From Clostridia bacterium (GTDB taxonomy: Bacteria; Bacillota; Clostridia; Christensenellales; Aristaeellaceae), in contig JAFYOR010000064.1 in NCBI GenBank assembly GCA_017547805.1, positions 88,578 to 148,177 of the forward strand: 59,600 nt of DNA, in the 5' to 3' direction. Within the stretch, counting starts at the first letter, position 1. Every line of letters starts with the position of its first letter. Below the pieces are notes generated by a model. The model saw nothing but the letters and a program-made list of their open reading frames with translations, had not been told where the DNA came from and did no database searches. This document shows positions 9,038 to 17,386 of this stretch, in pieces. A program made the position numbers and the translations under genes.

Positions 9038-9691
9038 ATGAACAGAGACGATATGCTTGCGTTTCTTAAGAACGAAGCGAAGGGTATTGCCACCATGTTC
9101 GGACCGAACTGCGAAACGCTTGTCCATGATATGACGCGACCGGGACATCCGATTCTGGCAATTTACAACGGCACAGTGACGGGTCGTGAAGTCGGATCGA
9201 CTGCGGATATTTTCGGCGACATCGGTGATTATGATGAGTCGATCTACAGAAACAGAGATTATGTCAACCAGCTTGTGATTTCCCGCGACGGGCGAACGAT
9301 CAAGAGCTCGACATTCAACATTGTCGGCGACGATTTCCATTTTGCCTTCGGCATCAATATGGACATCACTTCCCTCGTGCGTGCCGGGCAGATGATCAGC
9401 GAGCTGACGGCGACCAGCGGCGAGCTGCAGCAGACGCTTATGCAGGACGCGCGAAGCCAGCTTGAAGAGTTGCTGCGCGAGTGCATCAGCACCGTGGGCA
9501 AGGAACCGGAGGCGATGAAGAAGACCGACCGCATGCGCATCATTCGCATGCTCTACAAGCGCCGCGCGTTCACTTACCAAAAGTCCGTGGCAATCGTCGC
9601 AGAGCGCCTGAACGTCTCCCGCTACACGGTCTACAAATACATGCACGAGCTGGAAGAACTCGAAAAAGCCGGCGAACACCTCCAAGACTGA
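9038..9691 (+). CDS. YheO-family transcriptional regulator (PAS-like plus HTH)
   Basis: 217 residues. Residues ~8-120 match the YheO/DauR PAS-like sensor (GPNCETLVHDMT, DYVNQLVISRDGRTIKSSTF). The C-terminus is the HTH_22-type DNA-binding domain ending in AIVAERLNVSRYTVYKYMHE. Relatives respond to small metabolites, DauR to D-arginine, but the ligand here is unknown. The ATG at 9038 with GGAGGAAG upstream is the supported start; an in-frame extension to 8837 lacks family similarity and contains the promoter. It is monocistronic and followed by an R3 repeat and terminator. Confidence 0.88.
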   Translation: MNRDDMLAFLKNEAKGIATMFGPNCETLVHDMTRPGHPILAIYNGTVTGREVGSTADIFGDIGDYDESIYRNRDYVNQLVISRDGRTIKSSTFNIVGDDFHFAFGINMDITSLVRAGQMISELTATSGELQQTLMQDARSQLEELLRECISTVGKEPEAMKKTDRMRIIRMLYKRRAFTYQKSVAIVAERLNVSRYTVYKYMHELEELEKAGEHLQD

Positions 9692-9713
9692 CGGGCAGGA
9701 CCCGTAGCCACAT

Positions 9714-9840
9714 CGCTTCGCGGCGGTATGACACGCTGCGTTCGCGTGAAGGGCGCTCCGCAGCTTGGCTGGGCGGGGGAATATGCGGCTTTGAGGAAAG
9801 CACGAAACCGAAGGCGGAAGGTCTTCGGTTTCTTACTTTT
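9714..9840 (+). repeat. R3 structured repeat, copy A (ends in terminator)
   Basis: A 51-bp GC-rich block (9714-9764) is nearly identical, with three to four differences, to the reverse complement of 10856-10906. It is followed by a 12-bp hairpin, GAAACCGAAGGC / GTCTTCGGTTTC (9804-9815 / 9821-9832), with loop GGAAG and then a T-rich tail. The copy at 10790-10906 has the same loop and stem length but changed base pairs. Here it acts as the 3' region of the YheO-like gene. Confidence 0.75.
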
Positions 9841-9885
9841 TGGATTTGGCGTGGATAAGGAAAAAGCACCGGCATACCGATGCTT

Positions 9886-10335
9886 TTATTTTGGATTTTT
9901 GGGTTGGTAGGCGCCGAGGTTCAGGATGGGCTTTTTGCCGGTTATGTGATCAAGTGGTTCATAGATTTTACTATCTGCATGTTCAACGTAGGTGATCATC
10001 AGGTCACACTGTTCAGCCATCCATTTATTCCGGCATGGAATATGCCATCTATCAGGATAATTATCGAGGTGGTCGGGATAGAAGCAGGAGTCGAAAGTCG
10101 GGCGTGGGGCGTACTGCGGTTTATAGGCGCATACGAGCCGGTTTTTGATATGGGGATATTCGGGCTTTAGCGAGGCGACAACGTGCTCTGCGAGGCGATC
10201 AAAGCCGCCATAGCCGCCGTTCCAGAACTCGGTAATGCCGTAATCTTCGATAGCTTGCCTGATTGTTTCGCGCAGGCGCGGCTCGAGGTCATCCGGGATG
10301 GTGCGATGACCGAAGAAGGCGCAGATAATAGACAT
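9886..10335 (-). CDS. SLOG-fold protein (YpsA/DUF1273-like)
   Basis: 149 residues with the Rossmann-like SLOG signatures of nucleotide-binding proteins: FFGHRTI near the N-terminus, NGGYGGFDRLAEHVV in the middle and MAEQCDLMITYVEHADSKIYE late. Members are thought to bind nucleotides or their derivatives, and several are linked to phage or stress biology. The ATG start is preceded by AGGAG at 8-nt spacing. The gene is visibly more AT-rich than its neighbours and diverges from an XRE regulator, together forming a small module between two inverted R3 repeats. The specific function is unknown. Confidence 0.78.
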   Translation of the reverse strand: MSIICAFFGHRTIPDDLEPRLRETIRQAIEDYGITEFWNGGYGGFDRLAEHVVASLKPEYPHIKNRLVCAYKPQYAPRPTFDSCFYPDHLDNYPDRWHIPCRNKWMAEQCDLMITYVEHADSKIYEPLDHITGKKPILNLGAYQPKNPK

Positions 10336-10459
10336 AGCATTGCTCCTATTGAAAGATAATAGATTAGGGGGATAACGAAATAGTGAGTCACATTAACGTG
10401 AGTTTTTGATTACGAACTAATTATATATAATAATCCTAACGATGTAAAGAGGGGATTAT

Positions 10460-10702
10460 ATGTTAGTTTCAGATCAGGAAAACTTTGGAAGAATTGAACT
10501 CCGTATCAACGACATATTAAAAGAAAAACGGATTTCTAAGAATAGAATATGTAAGGATATGGATATTCCTAGAGCGAATTTCAACCGTTACTGCAAGAAT
10601 AGTTTCCAGCGAATCGACGCCAACCTGATCTGTAAGCTCTGCTATTACTTAGGCGTGGATGTTGGCGATCTGATCGTCTACAAACGACCGGAAAATGAAT
10701 AA
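10460..10702 (+). CDS. XRE-family (Cro/C1-type) transcriptional regulator
   Basis: 80 residues, one Cro/C1-type helix-turn-helix. The pattern KEKRISKNRICKDMDIPRAN, FNRYC, LICKLCYYLGVDVGDLI fits the small HTH_26-like single-domain regulators. It is preceded by AGAGGGG and an AT-rich stretch with TATAAT at 10426-10431. It diverges from the SLOG gene, so it probably regulates that pair. Base composition is low-GC compared with flanking operons, consistent with acquisition. A hairpin terminator follows directly. Confidence 0.85.
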   Translation: MLVSDQENFGRIELRINDILKEKRISKNRICKDMDIPRANFNRYCKNSFQRIDANLICKLCYYLGVDVGDLIVYKRPENE

Positions 10703-10713
10703 TGCGAAAGCAT

Positions 10714-10747
10714 GCCCCTGAAGACAGAAGGTCTCCGGGGGCGTTTT
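10714..10747 (+). terminator. Terminator of XRE regulator gene
   Basis: GCCCCTGAAGAC pairs with GTCTCCGGGGGC (one mismatch) around loop AGAAG and runs into GTTTTGT. The loop and lower stem resemble those of the R3 hairpins. Confidence 0.75.
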
Positions 10748-10789
10748 GTATGCTGAAAAACAAGATCGCAGAAGAAATCAGCAAAGAAA

Positions 10790-10906
10790 GAACCCGAGGA
10801 CCTTCCGTCCTCGGGTTCGTGCATCCTGCAAAAAACAAGAGAAAACCGAAAACCAGCTGCGGAGCGCCCTCCGCGCGAACGCAGCGAGTCATACCGCCGC
10901 GAAGCG
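10790..10906 (-). repeat. R3 structured repeat, copy B (inverted)
   Basis: On the minus strand a 51-bp block (10906-10856) is followed by the hairpin GAACCCGAGGAC / GTCCTCGGGTTC with loop GGAAG (10790-10818 on the plus strand) and a T-rich tail. It lies just after the sugar permease stop and would terminate that operon. Three stem pairs differ from copy A yet remain paired. Confidence 0.75.
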
Positions 10907-10930
10907 AAGCGGGTGCGGGCACAGCCCGCC

Positions 10931-11806
10931 TTAACCCTTGACTGCGCCGGCGATGACGCCTTCGATGATGTGCTTCTGGCAGAGCAGATACATGATGATG
11001 ATCGGGATGACCGTGATCATGATGCATGCCATCATCGGGCCCATTTCCACGCGGCCGTAGCTGCCGCGGAAATACTGGATGGCCATCGGGATGGTGCGGT
11101 ATTTCTTGATATCCAGCACCAGCGTGGGCAGCAGGTAGTCGTTCCAGACCCACATCGTTTCAAGGATCGCCGTGGAGATCATCGTGGGCTTGAGGATCGG
11201 GAAAACGACATTGAAGAAGATCTGTAGCGGATTGCAGCCGTCGATCATTGCGGCTTCTTCAATCGCGATCGGGACGGATTTCATGAAGCCTGTGAACATG
11301 AACACCGCCAGACCCGCGCCGAAGCCCAGATAGATGATGCAGATGTTGAACGGATTGTTGAGCCTCAATGTGTCGGCCGTTTTGGAGAGGGTGAACATGA
11401 CCATCTGGAACGGGACAACCATCGAGAACACGCACAGCAGATACATCAGCCTGGAGGGAAGAGAATTGACGCGGGTGATGTACCAGCCGCACATCGAGCA
11501 GCACAGAAGAATCAGCAGCACGGAAGTGACCGTGATGGTGAGCGAATAGAAGAAGGCGGAGAGGAAGTTCATCTGCGTGATGCCGTAGATGTAATTGTGC
11601 AGCCCGACAAACGCCTCGCCGATGGGCAGCTCAAAGACGGAGGTGGTGGAAATGGACGTTTCAGCCTTGAGGGAATTGAGCAGGATCAGCGCGACGGGAT
11701 AGAGCCAGATAATGCTCAGGATGCCAAGGAAAACGGAGAGACAGGTGTCCAGCGTGCGCTTCGCGCCGGAAACCGCGCCGTCGTGATACGCTTTGGTTTT
11801 GGCCAT
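10931..11806 (-). CDS. Carbohydrate ABC transporter permease, MalG family
   Basis: 291-residue permease with six membrane helices and the EAA loop EEAAMIDGCNPLQIFFNVVFP, typical of MalG-type sugar importers. It pairs with the MalF-type permease upstream; the two genes overlap as TAATG. No ATPase gene lies in the operon, as is common for this class, which shares a MsmK-like ATPase encoded elsewhere. The sugar cannot be deduced. A minus-strand R3 repeat with hairpin follows and should terminate transcription. Confidence 0.92.
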   Translation of the reverse strand: MAKTKAYHDGAVSGAKRTLDTCLSVFLGILSIIWLYPVALILLNSLKAETSISTTSVFELPIGEAFVGLHNYIYGITQMNFLSAFFYSLTITVTSVLLILLCCSMCGWYITRVNSLPSRLMYLLCVFSMVVPFQMVMFTLSKTADTLRLNNPFNICIIYLGFGAGLAVFMFTGFMKSVPIAIEEAAMIDGCNPLQIFFNVVFPILKPTMISTAILETMWVWNDYLLPTLVLDIKKYRTIPMAIQYFRGSYGRVEMGPMMACIMITVIPIIIMYLLCQKHIIEGVIAGAVKG

Positions 11807-12657
11807 TACTGCTGCACCTCCTTACGGCGGGTGAAGTAAAGCTGGACGAGCGAGATGCCGACCACCAGCAGGAAGAAGACGACGGCCTTCGCCTGACCGA
11901 TGCCCTTCCACTGTGCGCCGGAGCGGGCGTAGAAGGTATCGTAGATATTGAGCGCGAGCATCTGGCTGGCTTTTGCCGGCTCGCCGTTGGTGAGGGAAAG
12001 GTTCTGGTCAAAGAGCTTAAAGGAGTTGGTCAGTGTAAGGAAGGTGCAGATCGTGATGGACGGCATGACCATCGGCAGCTTCACCTGCAGGAGCGTCTGC
12101 GTGCTGTTCGCGCCGTCGATGGACGCGGCCTCCAGCAGATCCGACGGCACATTCTGAAGGCCTGCGATGTAGATGATCATCATGTAGCCGATCTGCTGCC
12201 AGCACATCAGAATGATCAATCCCCAGAAGCCGTTGCGCGCATCCAGCGCGAGCAGCGGCAGCCCGAGATGGGTGAGGATGCCGTTGAGCAGAATCTGCCA
12301 GATATAGCCCAGCACGATGCCGCCGATGAGATTGGGCAGGAAGAAAACCGTGCGGAAGATGTTTGTGCCGCGGATGCCGCGGGTGAGCGCAAGGGCGATC
12401 ATGAAGGCGATGAGATTGATCAGCACGGTGGAGACGATGGTGAAGGAAGCCGTGAACCAGAAAGCGGACACAAAGGTGGCGTCCTGAAATACCTTCACAT
12501 AGTTGTTCAGACCGACAAAGGTCGTCTTGCTGACGGTGATGAACTTATGGAAGGAGAGATAAATGCCCCAGAGGAAGGGCCAGATGAAGCCGATTGCGAA
12601 TGCTGCAAACGTAGGCAGCAGGAAGATCGGCCAGTATTTTTTGATTGATTTTTCCAT
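11806..12657 (-). CDS. Carbohydrate ABC transporter permease, MalF family
   Basis: 283-residue permease with six predicted helices and the EAA motif LLEAASIDGANSTQTLLQVKLPM. The start MEKSIKKYWPIFLLP at 12657 is supported by GGAGGT six bases upstream; a longer in-frame reading to 12735 adds non-conserved sequence. It forms the sugar channel with the MalG-type partner. A strong stem-loop separates it from the receptor gene and probably lowers its expression relative to the receptor. Confidence 0.92.
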   Translation of the reverse strand: MEKSIKKYWPIFLLPTFAAFAIGFIWPFLWGIYLSFHKFITVSKTTFVGLNNYVKVFQDATFVSAFWFTASFTIVSTVLINLIAFMIALALTRGIRGTNIFRTVFFLPNLIGGIVLGYIWQILLNGILTHLGLPLLALDARNGFWGLIILMCWQQIGYMMIIYIAGLQNVPSDLLEAASIDGANSTQTLLQVKLPMVMPSITICTFLTLTNSFKLFDQNLSLTNGEPAKASQMLALNIYDTFYARSGAQWKGIGQAKAVVFFLLVVGISLVQLYFTRRKEVQQ

Positions 12658-12752
12658 GCGATACCTCCATGGCGGAAGAATCAGGCAGTCTGCAAAACCC
12701 ATGAGCGGTTCCCGTGGGCTTGACAGACTGCCCAAAGGCCGGGATAAGAGAA

Positions 12753-12780
12753 AAGAGGGCGGGCGTAAGCCCGCCCTCTT
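12753..12780 (-). terminator. Stem-loop between sugar receptor and permease genes
   Basis: AAGAGGGCGGGC and GCCCGCCCTCTT are perfect 12-bp arms around GTAA. It lies between the receptor stop (12801) and the MalF-type start (12657), and acts as attenuator or 3' stabiliser. The inner ten bases of each arm equal those after the peptide receptor at 2077-2101. Confidence 0.75.
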
Positions 12781-12800
12781 GAGGGTACAAAAGAATCGGA

Positions 12801-14063
12801 TTATTCAGCCAGAGCAGCCTCAGCAGCCCAGCCATCCACGAACGCGGTCACGACGCCCGCCCAGTCGCCGGTGCCGGCAGCGTAGGCAGTCAGCGCGGAG
12901 CCAACCATGTTCTTCCAGTTCTCGGACGGCATGGTCGGGAAGTTCCAGGACACCGGGGTCTTGCCGGCGGCGGTGTAGGCAGCGTCAACCGCGACGAGCG
13001 GGTTGGCGGAAGCGTATTCGCCGGTGAAGGTGTCGAACGGAACGACGAAGCCCATGTCCTGAGACATGCACTTGCGGCCTTCCTCAGAGGTGATGACCCA
13101 CTCGAGGAACGCGATGGTCGCGTCGATGTCTTCCTGATCAGCGATGGCGTTCACGCACCAGTAGTTTTCGGTGCCGGTGCACAGGCCCTGATTCTCTTCG
13201 CCTTCCACGCCGATGTAGATCGGGAGCATGGTCAGGTTCTCAGCGCCCAGCGCCTTGATGTCGTTCCAGGCCCAGGTGCCGTTCTGATAGAAGACGCCCT
13301 TTTCGCCAACGAACTCAGCGACGGCGTCGTTGCCGGTCTTGGAGGCCAGCAGGGCCGGTTCGCAGGTCGCGTAGTTGATGTACAGATCCCAGATCTTCTT
13401 GTAGTTGTCGAGGTAGGTGCCCTTGATGGCCTTGGTGGTGCCGATGCCGTCAGCCTGATACTCGTAGTAGATCGGCATGTTGGCCAGATGGGTCTTGAAG
13501 CGCCAGTCGGAGGAGCTGTCCATGCCGGCGGAAGTGAACGCGCCGTCGATGCCCAGCTCAGCCTTGCGGGCCTGGATGTCGGCAGCGGCAGCAGCCAGCT
13601 TGTCGAAGGTGTTCAGGTCCTCGGCCTTGTAGCCGGCCTTCTCCAGGAGCTTGGTGTTGGCGATGATGCCGTAGGTTTCGATAACGTAGGCAACGCCCTT
13701 GACTTCCTCGCCGCTCTTGAGGGCGAAGGCGTCGCTGGTCAGATGCTTGACCAGCTCGGTGCCGGCGAGATCGTAGCAGTAGTCAGTCCAGTTCGCCAGA
13801 CCGACCGGGCCGTTGACCTGGAACAGCGTCGGCGGCTCGCTCTTTTCGATTTCGGACATGAGGGTGGTCTCGTAGGTGCCGGAGGCGGCGGTCACGACGG
13901 TGACCGGAACGCCGGTCTTCTCGGTGTAGACCTTGGCCAGCTCCTGCCACTGAGCGTCCTGCTCGGGCTTGAAGTTGAGGTAGTAGACGGAGGCGTCGGC
14001 GCAGGCGGTGGCCAGAGCGAGGCACAGCACAGCGGCGAGAACCAGAGCGACGATCTTCTTCAT
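12801..14063 (-). CDS. Carbohydrate ABC transporter substrate-binding protein (family 1)
   Basis: 420-residue receptor of the SBP_bac_1 sugar-binding family, exported by the signal peptide MKKIVALVLAAVLCLALATA. A cysteine follows in LATAC, a weak lipobox with Ala/Thr rather than Leu at -3, so lipid anchoring is uncertain; cleavage after ADA is the alternative. Family features include PVTVVTAASGTYE and the C-terminal WNFPTMPSENWKNMVGSALT region. The start at 14063 follows GAAGGAG; an in-frame extension to 14252 runs back through the promoter and is rejected. It is first in its operon. Confidence 0.92.
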   Translation of the reverse strand: MKKIVALVLAAVLCLALATACADASVYYLNFKPEQDAQWQELAKVYTEKTGVPVTVVTAASGTYETTLMSEIEKSEPPTLFQVNGPVGLANWTDYCYDLAGTELVKHLTSDAFALKSGEEVKGVAYVIETYGIIANTKLLEKAGYKAEDLNTFDKLAAAAADIQARKAELGIDGAFTSAGMDSSSDWRFKTHLANMPIYYEYQADGIGTTKAIKGTYLDNYKKIWDLYINYATCEPALLASKTGNDAVAEFVGEKGVFYQNGTWAWNDIKALGAENLTMLPIYIGVEGEENQGLCTGTENYWCVNAIADQEDIDATIAFLEWVITSEEGRKCMSQDMGFVVPFDTFTGEYASANPLVAVDAAYTAAGKTPVSWNFPTMPSENWKNMVGSALTAYAAGTGDWAGVVTAFVDGWAAEAALAE

Positions 14064-14180
14064 AAGACAGATCTCCTTCCATAACATGGAATAAATTATA
14101 TCTGTACGGGAGCGTGACACGGATCCCGTATTCAGCAAAACCGCAGCCAAAGCGCAGGAACGCACAAACAGAACAATAAC

Positions 14181-14209
14181 ATTATAGGATTTTGCCGTCA
14201 ATCTGTCAA
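14181..14209 (-). promoter_or_regulatory. Promoter of sugar ABC operon
   Basis: On the minus strand TTGACA (14209-14204) and TATAAT (14186-14181) are spaced 17 bp, a perfect consensus. The leader is ~110 nt. The 307-bp gap 14064-14370 contains this and the divergent ychF promoter; no clear operator was seen. Confidence 0.85.
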
Positions 14210-14288
14210 TAACAAGATAATTGGATTGTGGGATTATGTGCACCTTTGCCAATAGGGGAGCGTAAGAGAGAGAAATCGACAGGAATGA

Positions 14289-14317
14289 TTGAAATTTCCC
14301 TGTTATTCCGTTATAAT
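14289..14317 (+). promoter_or_regulatory. Promoter of ychF
   Basis: TTGAAA (14289-14294), a 17-bp spacer, and TATAAT (14312-14317), 54 nt before the ychF start. Confidence 0.8.
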
Positions 14318-14370
14318 AAACAGGTTAAGGAATCAACAACAATCTGCCATTTTTTCGGAGGTATGAATAG

Positions 14371-15468
14371 ATGAAACTCGGCGTCGTCGGACTGCCCAAT
14401 GTCGGCAAGTCCACCCTTTTCAACGCGATCACTCAGGCGGGCGCGGAAGCGGCCAACTATCCTTTCTGCACCATCGAGCCCAACACCGGCATGGTTGCCG
14501 TTCCGGATGAGCGTCTTGACAAGCTGACGGCGATGTATAATCCCAAGAAGCGCACCCCAGCGGTGATCGAGTTCGTCGATATTGCGGGTCTGGTCAAGGG
14601 CGCCAGCCACGGCGAGGGCCTTGGCAATAAGTTCCTTTCCCACATCCGCGAGTGTGAGGCGATCGTGCACGTCGTCCGCTGCTTTGAGGATCCGGACATC
14701 ATCCGCCATGCGGACAGCGTCGGCCCGCAGCACGACATTGAGACGATCAACCTCGAGCTGATCGCCGCTGACCGCGAGTCCGTCGCCAAGCGCGCCGAGC
14801 GCGCAACCAAGATGCTCAAGACCGGCGACAAAAAGTTTGCCGAGGAGAGCGAGCTGGGCAACAAGCTGCTGGCGCATCTGGACAACCTGCAGCCGGCGCG
14901 CACCTGCCCGATGACCGATAAGGAGCGCGAAATCGCGCGCGAGTGGTTCCTGCTGACCACCAAGCCGGTGATCTACGCCTGCAACATCAAGGAAGATGAC
15001 CTGGGCAAGGACGAGAGCGAGCTGCCGGGCGTTGACGAGGTGAAGGCGATCGCTGCCGAGGAGAACGCCAAGGTGCTTGTCATCTCCGCGAAGATCGAAG
15101 AGGATATTGCGCAGATGGACGAGGAAGAGAAGGCGATGTTCCTTGAGGAGCTGGGCATCGGCAAGAGCGGCCTTGACCGCCTGATTGCCGAGTGCTACGA
15201 TCTGCTGGGCTTGATCTCCTTCCTGACTGCCGGCGCGGATGAGTGCCGTGCGTGGACGATTAAGAAGGGCACCAAGGCGCCGCAGGCTGCCGGCAAAATC
15301 CACAGCGACTTTGAGCGCGGCTTCATCCGCGCGGAAATCGTCGCCTTCAAGGATCTGGAAGAAAACGGCACGATGCTCGCCTGCAAGGAAAAGGGTCTCG
15401 TGCGCAGCGAGGGCAAGGAGTACGTCATGAACGACGGCGATGTGACCCTCTTCCGCTTCAACGTGTAA
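14371..15468 (+). CDS. ychF: Redox-regulated ATPase YchF (OLA1 family)
   Basis: 365-residue Obg-related P-loop protein that in this family hydrolyses ATP rather than GTP and associates with ribosomes. G1 is GLPNVGKST at the N-terminus, G3 is VDIAGLVKGASHGEG, and the altered G4 region (YACNIKEDD) has Glu where GTPases have Asp, as in all YchF proteins. A coiled-coil insertion and a C-terminal TGS-like domain (GTKAPQAAGKIHSDFERGF) complete it. Length is normal. It is monocistronic, with its own promoter and terminator. Confidence 0.97.
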   Translation: MKLGVVGLPNVGKSTLFNAITQAGAEAANYPFCTIEPNTGMVAVPDERLDKLTAMYNPKKRTPAVIEFVDIAGLVKGASHGEGLGNKFLSHIRECEAIVHVVRCFEDPDIIRHADSVGPQHDIETINLELIAADRESVAKRAERATKMLKTGDKKFAEESELGNKLLAHLDNLQPARTCPMTDKEREIAREWFLLTTKPVIYACNIKEDDLGKDESELPGVDEVKAIAAEENAKVLVISAKIEEDIAQMDEEEKAMFLEELGIGKSGLDRLIAECYDLLGLISFLTAGADECRAWTIKKGTKAPQAAGKIHSDFERGFIRAEIVAFKDLEENGTMLACKEKGLVRSEGKEYVMNDGDVTLFRFNV

Positions 15469-15484
15469 TCCATCAAACCGCACA

Positions 15485-15512
15485 AAGACGCCGGAAACGG
15501 CGTCTTTTTTTC
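15485..15512 (+). terminator. Terminator of ychF
   Basis: AAGACGCCG-GAAA-CGGCGTCTT followed by a T-run, a GNRA-capped stem. Confidence 0.93.
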
Positions 15513-15576
15513 TGCGCAGGCACGGCGGCGTGATGAGACGGAGCGATGGCTTTTATATGTTATTTTTGATAAGCTA

Positions 15577-15605
15577 TTTACAATGCCTGCGGATTCCGAT
15601 ATAAT
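15577..15605 (+). promoter_or_regulatory. Promoter of TetR gene, with possible operator
   Basis: TTTACA (15577-15582) and TATAAT (15600-15605) are spaced 17 bp. An imperfect palindrome, ATAG...CTAT at 15613-15628, just downstream could be an autoregulatory operator. Confidence 0.7.
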
Positions 15606-15658
15606 TTATTAGATAGACTATGTACTATTTGGGAAAAGTGTGATGGGAGGGATCAACG

Positions 15659-16225
15659 GTGGCAAAGAATCGGAAGCTGCTCCTTGACAGCGCGCGGAAG
15701 CTTCTTACCGACAGAAGCTTTGAAAGCGTGACCATCCGGGAGATATGCGAGCACGCCGGCGTGGCCAACAGCACCTTCTATTACCACTTCAAGACCAAGG
15801 AAGAGTTGATGGACGGCCTGCGCGCGCAGGATGACCGTCCGCTGCGCACGGAACTGCTGGAGTTGGTCATGGAGCCGAACCTGACGGAGCAGCTGCTGGC
15901 TGTATGCATGATGCGCACCGCGCGTGCCGAGCGCCATGGCTGCTCGATCACGGCGCAGTACTACAAGAGCGTCATCGGACGCGAGGATGGATGCGACAGT
16001 CTGGATGAAGCCCATCGTCAGGAAGATGAGACGGTGCTGGCGCTGGTCCTGCGTGCGCAGCAGGCCGGGCTGATCAGCAGAGACAAGGACGCGCAAACCC
16101 TTACCACGGCGGCCATCCGGCTGACCAGATGTGTGATTTTCGACTGGTGTGCCTCGGGCGGCAGCTTCGATCTGCGTGCGGAGACGCGCAGGATGCTGAT
16201 GCTCCTCTTCGATATCAAGGAATAA
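15659..16225 (+). CDS. TetR/AcrR-family transcriptional regulator
   Basis: 188 residues. The N-terminal HTH is clear (SVTIREICEHAGVANSTFYYHF, split here for length as residues ~22-43), followed by a ligand-binding helical domain with the C-terminal pattern of Firmicute TetR_C_8-like members. It starts with GTG after GGGAGGG. It is convergent with the degV gene and shares a bidirectional terminator with it. Its target is unknown and may be its own promoter. Confidence 0.88.
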   Translation: MAKNRKLLLDSARKLLTDRSFESVTIREICEHAGVANSTFYYHFKTKEELMDGLRAQDDRPLRTELLELVMEPNLTEQLLAVCMMRTARAERHGCSITAQYYKSVIGREDGCDSLDEAHRQEDETVLALVLRAQQAGLISRDKDAQTLTTAAIRLTRCVIFDWCASGGSFDLRAETRRMLMLLFDIKE

Positions 16226-16286
16226 CCGGCATGCTGCCGGCGGCATTTCCGACAAACCACAGCAGGTCTCTCATAATAAAATACCG

Positions 16287-16329
16287 CGCCTGCGGCAGGG
16301 ATTTTCCTTTGCTGCAGGCGCGTTTTTCA
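16287..16329. terminator. Bidirectional terminator between tetR and degV genes
   Basis: CGCGCCTGC (16287-16295) pairs with GCAGGCGCG (16316-16324), with T-runs on one side and A-runs on the other, serving both convergent genes. Confidence 0.85.
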
Positions 16330-16352
16330 TTTTTGATTGTCTCAGAAACGGC

Positions 16353-17192
16353 TTATTCCGCCTCCACAAACGTGACGCCGTATGCGCCCGGGCCGATGTG
16401 CGGCGCGATGGACGCGCCGATGGCGCTGAGTAGGCATTCGTCAACGGCCACACCGAGCGAGGCGAGCTTCCTGAGCAGCGCACGGCAATTATCTGCCGTG
16501 TGGGAATACAGCGGAATGACGGGATAGTTCCGGTCGATGCGCATGGAAGCGATGCGCCTGGCGAGGCTGTCAATCGCGCGATGGCGGCCGAATGCCTTGC
16601 CGGCGAGGGCGATTTCTCCCTCCGGCGTGACGTGAAGCAGCGGCTTGAGCTGAGCAAGGGACCCAAGGCTTGCCACAGCCCGGGGAATGCGTCCGCTGCG
16701 CGCAAGGTTATCCAGCGTATCCAGACTGGCGAACAGGCGGATGCGGCTGCGCAGGGTGTTGAGCTTCTCGGCAATTTCGCCGGCGAGAAGCCTGCCCTCG
16801 TCGCGCAGACGGCATGCCTGCAGGACGAGGAGCTTTTGCCCGGCTGCGCCGGTCAGCGCGTCGATGATGTGGATGCGTCCGTAATCGATCATGGATGCGG
16901 CCAGTCTGGCGCTTTGCAGCGTTCCGGAAAGCGTGGAAGAGATGCAGATGCATACGGCGTCTTCGCCGGCAGCTTTTGCCGCCTCAAACTCGCGCAGGAA
17001 AGCCTGCGGCGCGGGCTGGGAGGTCTTGATGCTTTCGCCGGCAAGCAGGCGCTGCCAGAAGGCTTCTTCGGTCAGCTCGTCTGCGGTGCATTCCTGCGTG
17101 CCGATGATGATGCCGGTGTTAACACAGTGAACATGATACTGGCTGAGCTCTTCCCGGGTGAAGTCTGCCGCTGAATCGGTGATGATGCGCAT
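16353..17192 (-). CDS. DegV-family (FakB-like) fatty-acid-binding protein
   Basis: 279 residues, the normal DegV length, starting MRIITDSAADF. Conserved features include SSTLSGTLQSARLAA and the ligand-contacting GAAGQKL and RSGRIPRAV segments. DegV/FakB proteins hold a fatty acid for phosphorylation by FakA. The start at 17192 follows AAGGATCACC; upstream in-frame sequence to 17480 crosses the promoter and another gene and is rejected. No fakA homologue lies nearby. Confidence 0.92.
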   Translation of the reverse strand: MRIITDSAADFTREELSQYHVHCVNTGIIIGTQECTADELTEEAFWQRLLAGESIKTSQPAPQAFLREFEAAKAAGEDAVCICISSTLSGTLQSARLAASMIDYGRIHIIDALTGAAGQKLLVLQACRLRDEGRLLAGEIAEKLNTLRSRIRLFASLDTLDNLARSGRIPRAVASLGSLAQLKPLLHVTPEGEIALAGKAFGRHRAIDSLARRIASMRIDRNYPVIPLYSHTADNCRALLRKLASLGVAVDECLLSAIGASIAPHIGPGAYGVTFVEAE

Positions 17193-17259
17193 GGTGATCC
17201 TTTCAGATAAGAGGTAAATGTAAACTTTAATCAGGTTAATTAAAAACCGAAGCAAAGGT

Positions 17260-17288
17260 ATTATAATACCGCTTGAAAAAGATGTCAA
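17260..17288 (-). promoter_or_regulatory. Promoter of degV gene
   Basis: On the minus strand TTGACA (17288-17283), a 17-bp spacer, and TATAAT (17265-17260). Confidence 0.85.
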
Positions 17289-17290
17289 GA

Positions 17291-17320
17291 AAAAAGCGCG
17301 CCCGAAAGGGCACGCAGCGG
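17291..17320 (-). terminator. Terminator of DUF1540 gene
   Basis: On the minus strand GCGTGCCC-TTTC-GGGCGCGC (one mismatch) runs into TTTTTTC. It also insulates the degV promoter immediately downstream. Confidence 0.8.
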
Positions 17321-17332
17321 CCTGAGAATGCG

Positions 17333-17380
17333 TTTTTGACAGGCCGGCGGACAGGGGAAACGGCTTCCCCCGTCCGCCGG
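17333..17380 (-). repeat. Partial R1 repeat (3' end only), diverged
   Basis: On the minus strand it has the order seen at the R1 3' end: a GGGGGAA/TTTCCCC hairpin, then GTCCGCCGGCCTGTCAAAAA. The arms CCGGCGGAC (17344-17352) and GTCCGCCGG (17372-17380) pair perfectly. It lies just after the DUF1540 stop and may aid termination. Confidence 0.5.
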
Positions 17381-17386
17381 CGAAGA

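Noticed and set aside
14064-14252. 63-residue extension before the sugar receptor signal peptide
   Set aside because: It crosses a consensus promoter and would bury the signal peptide.
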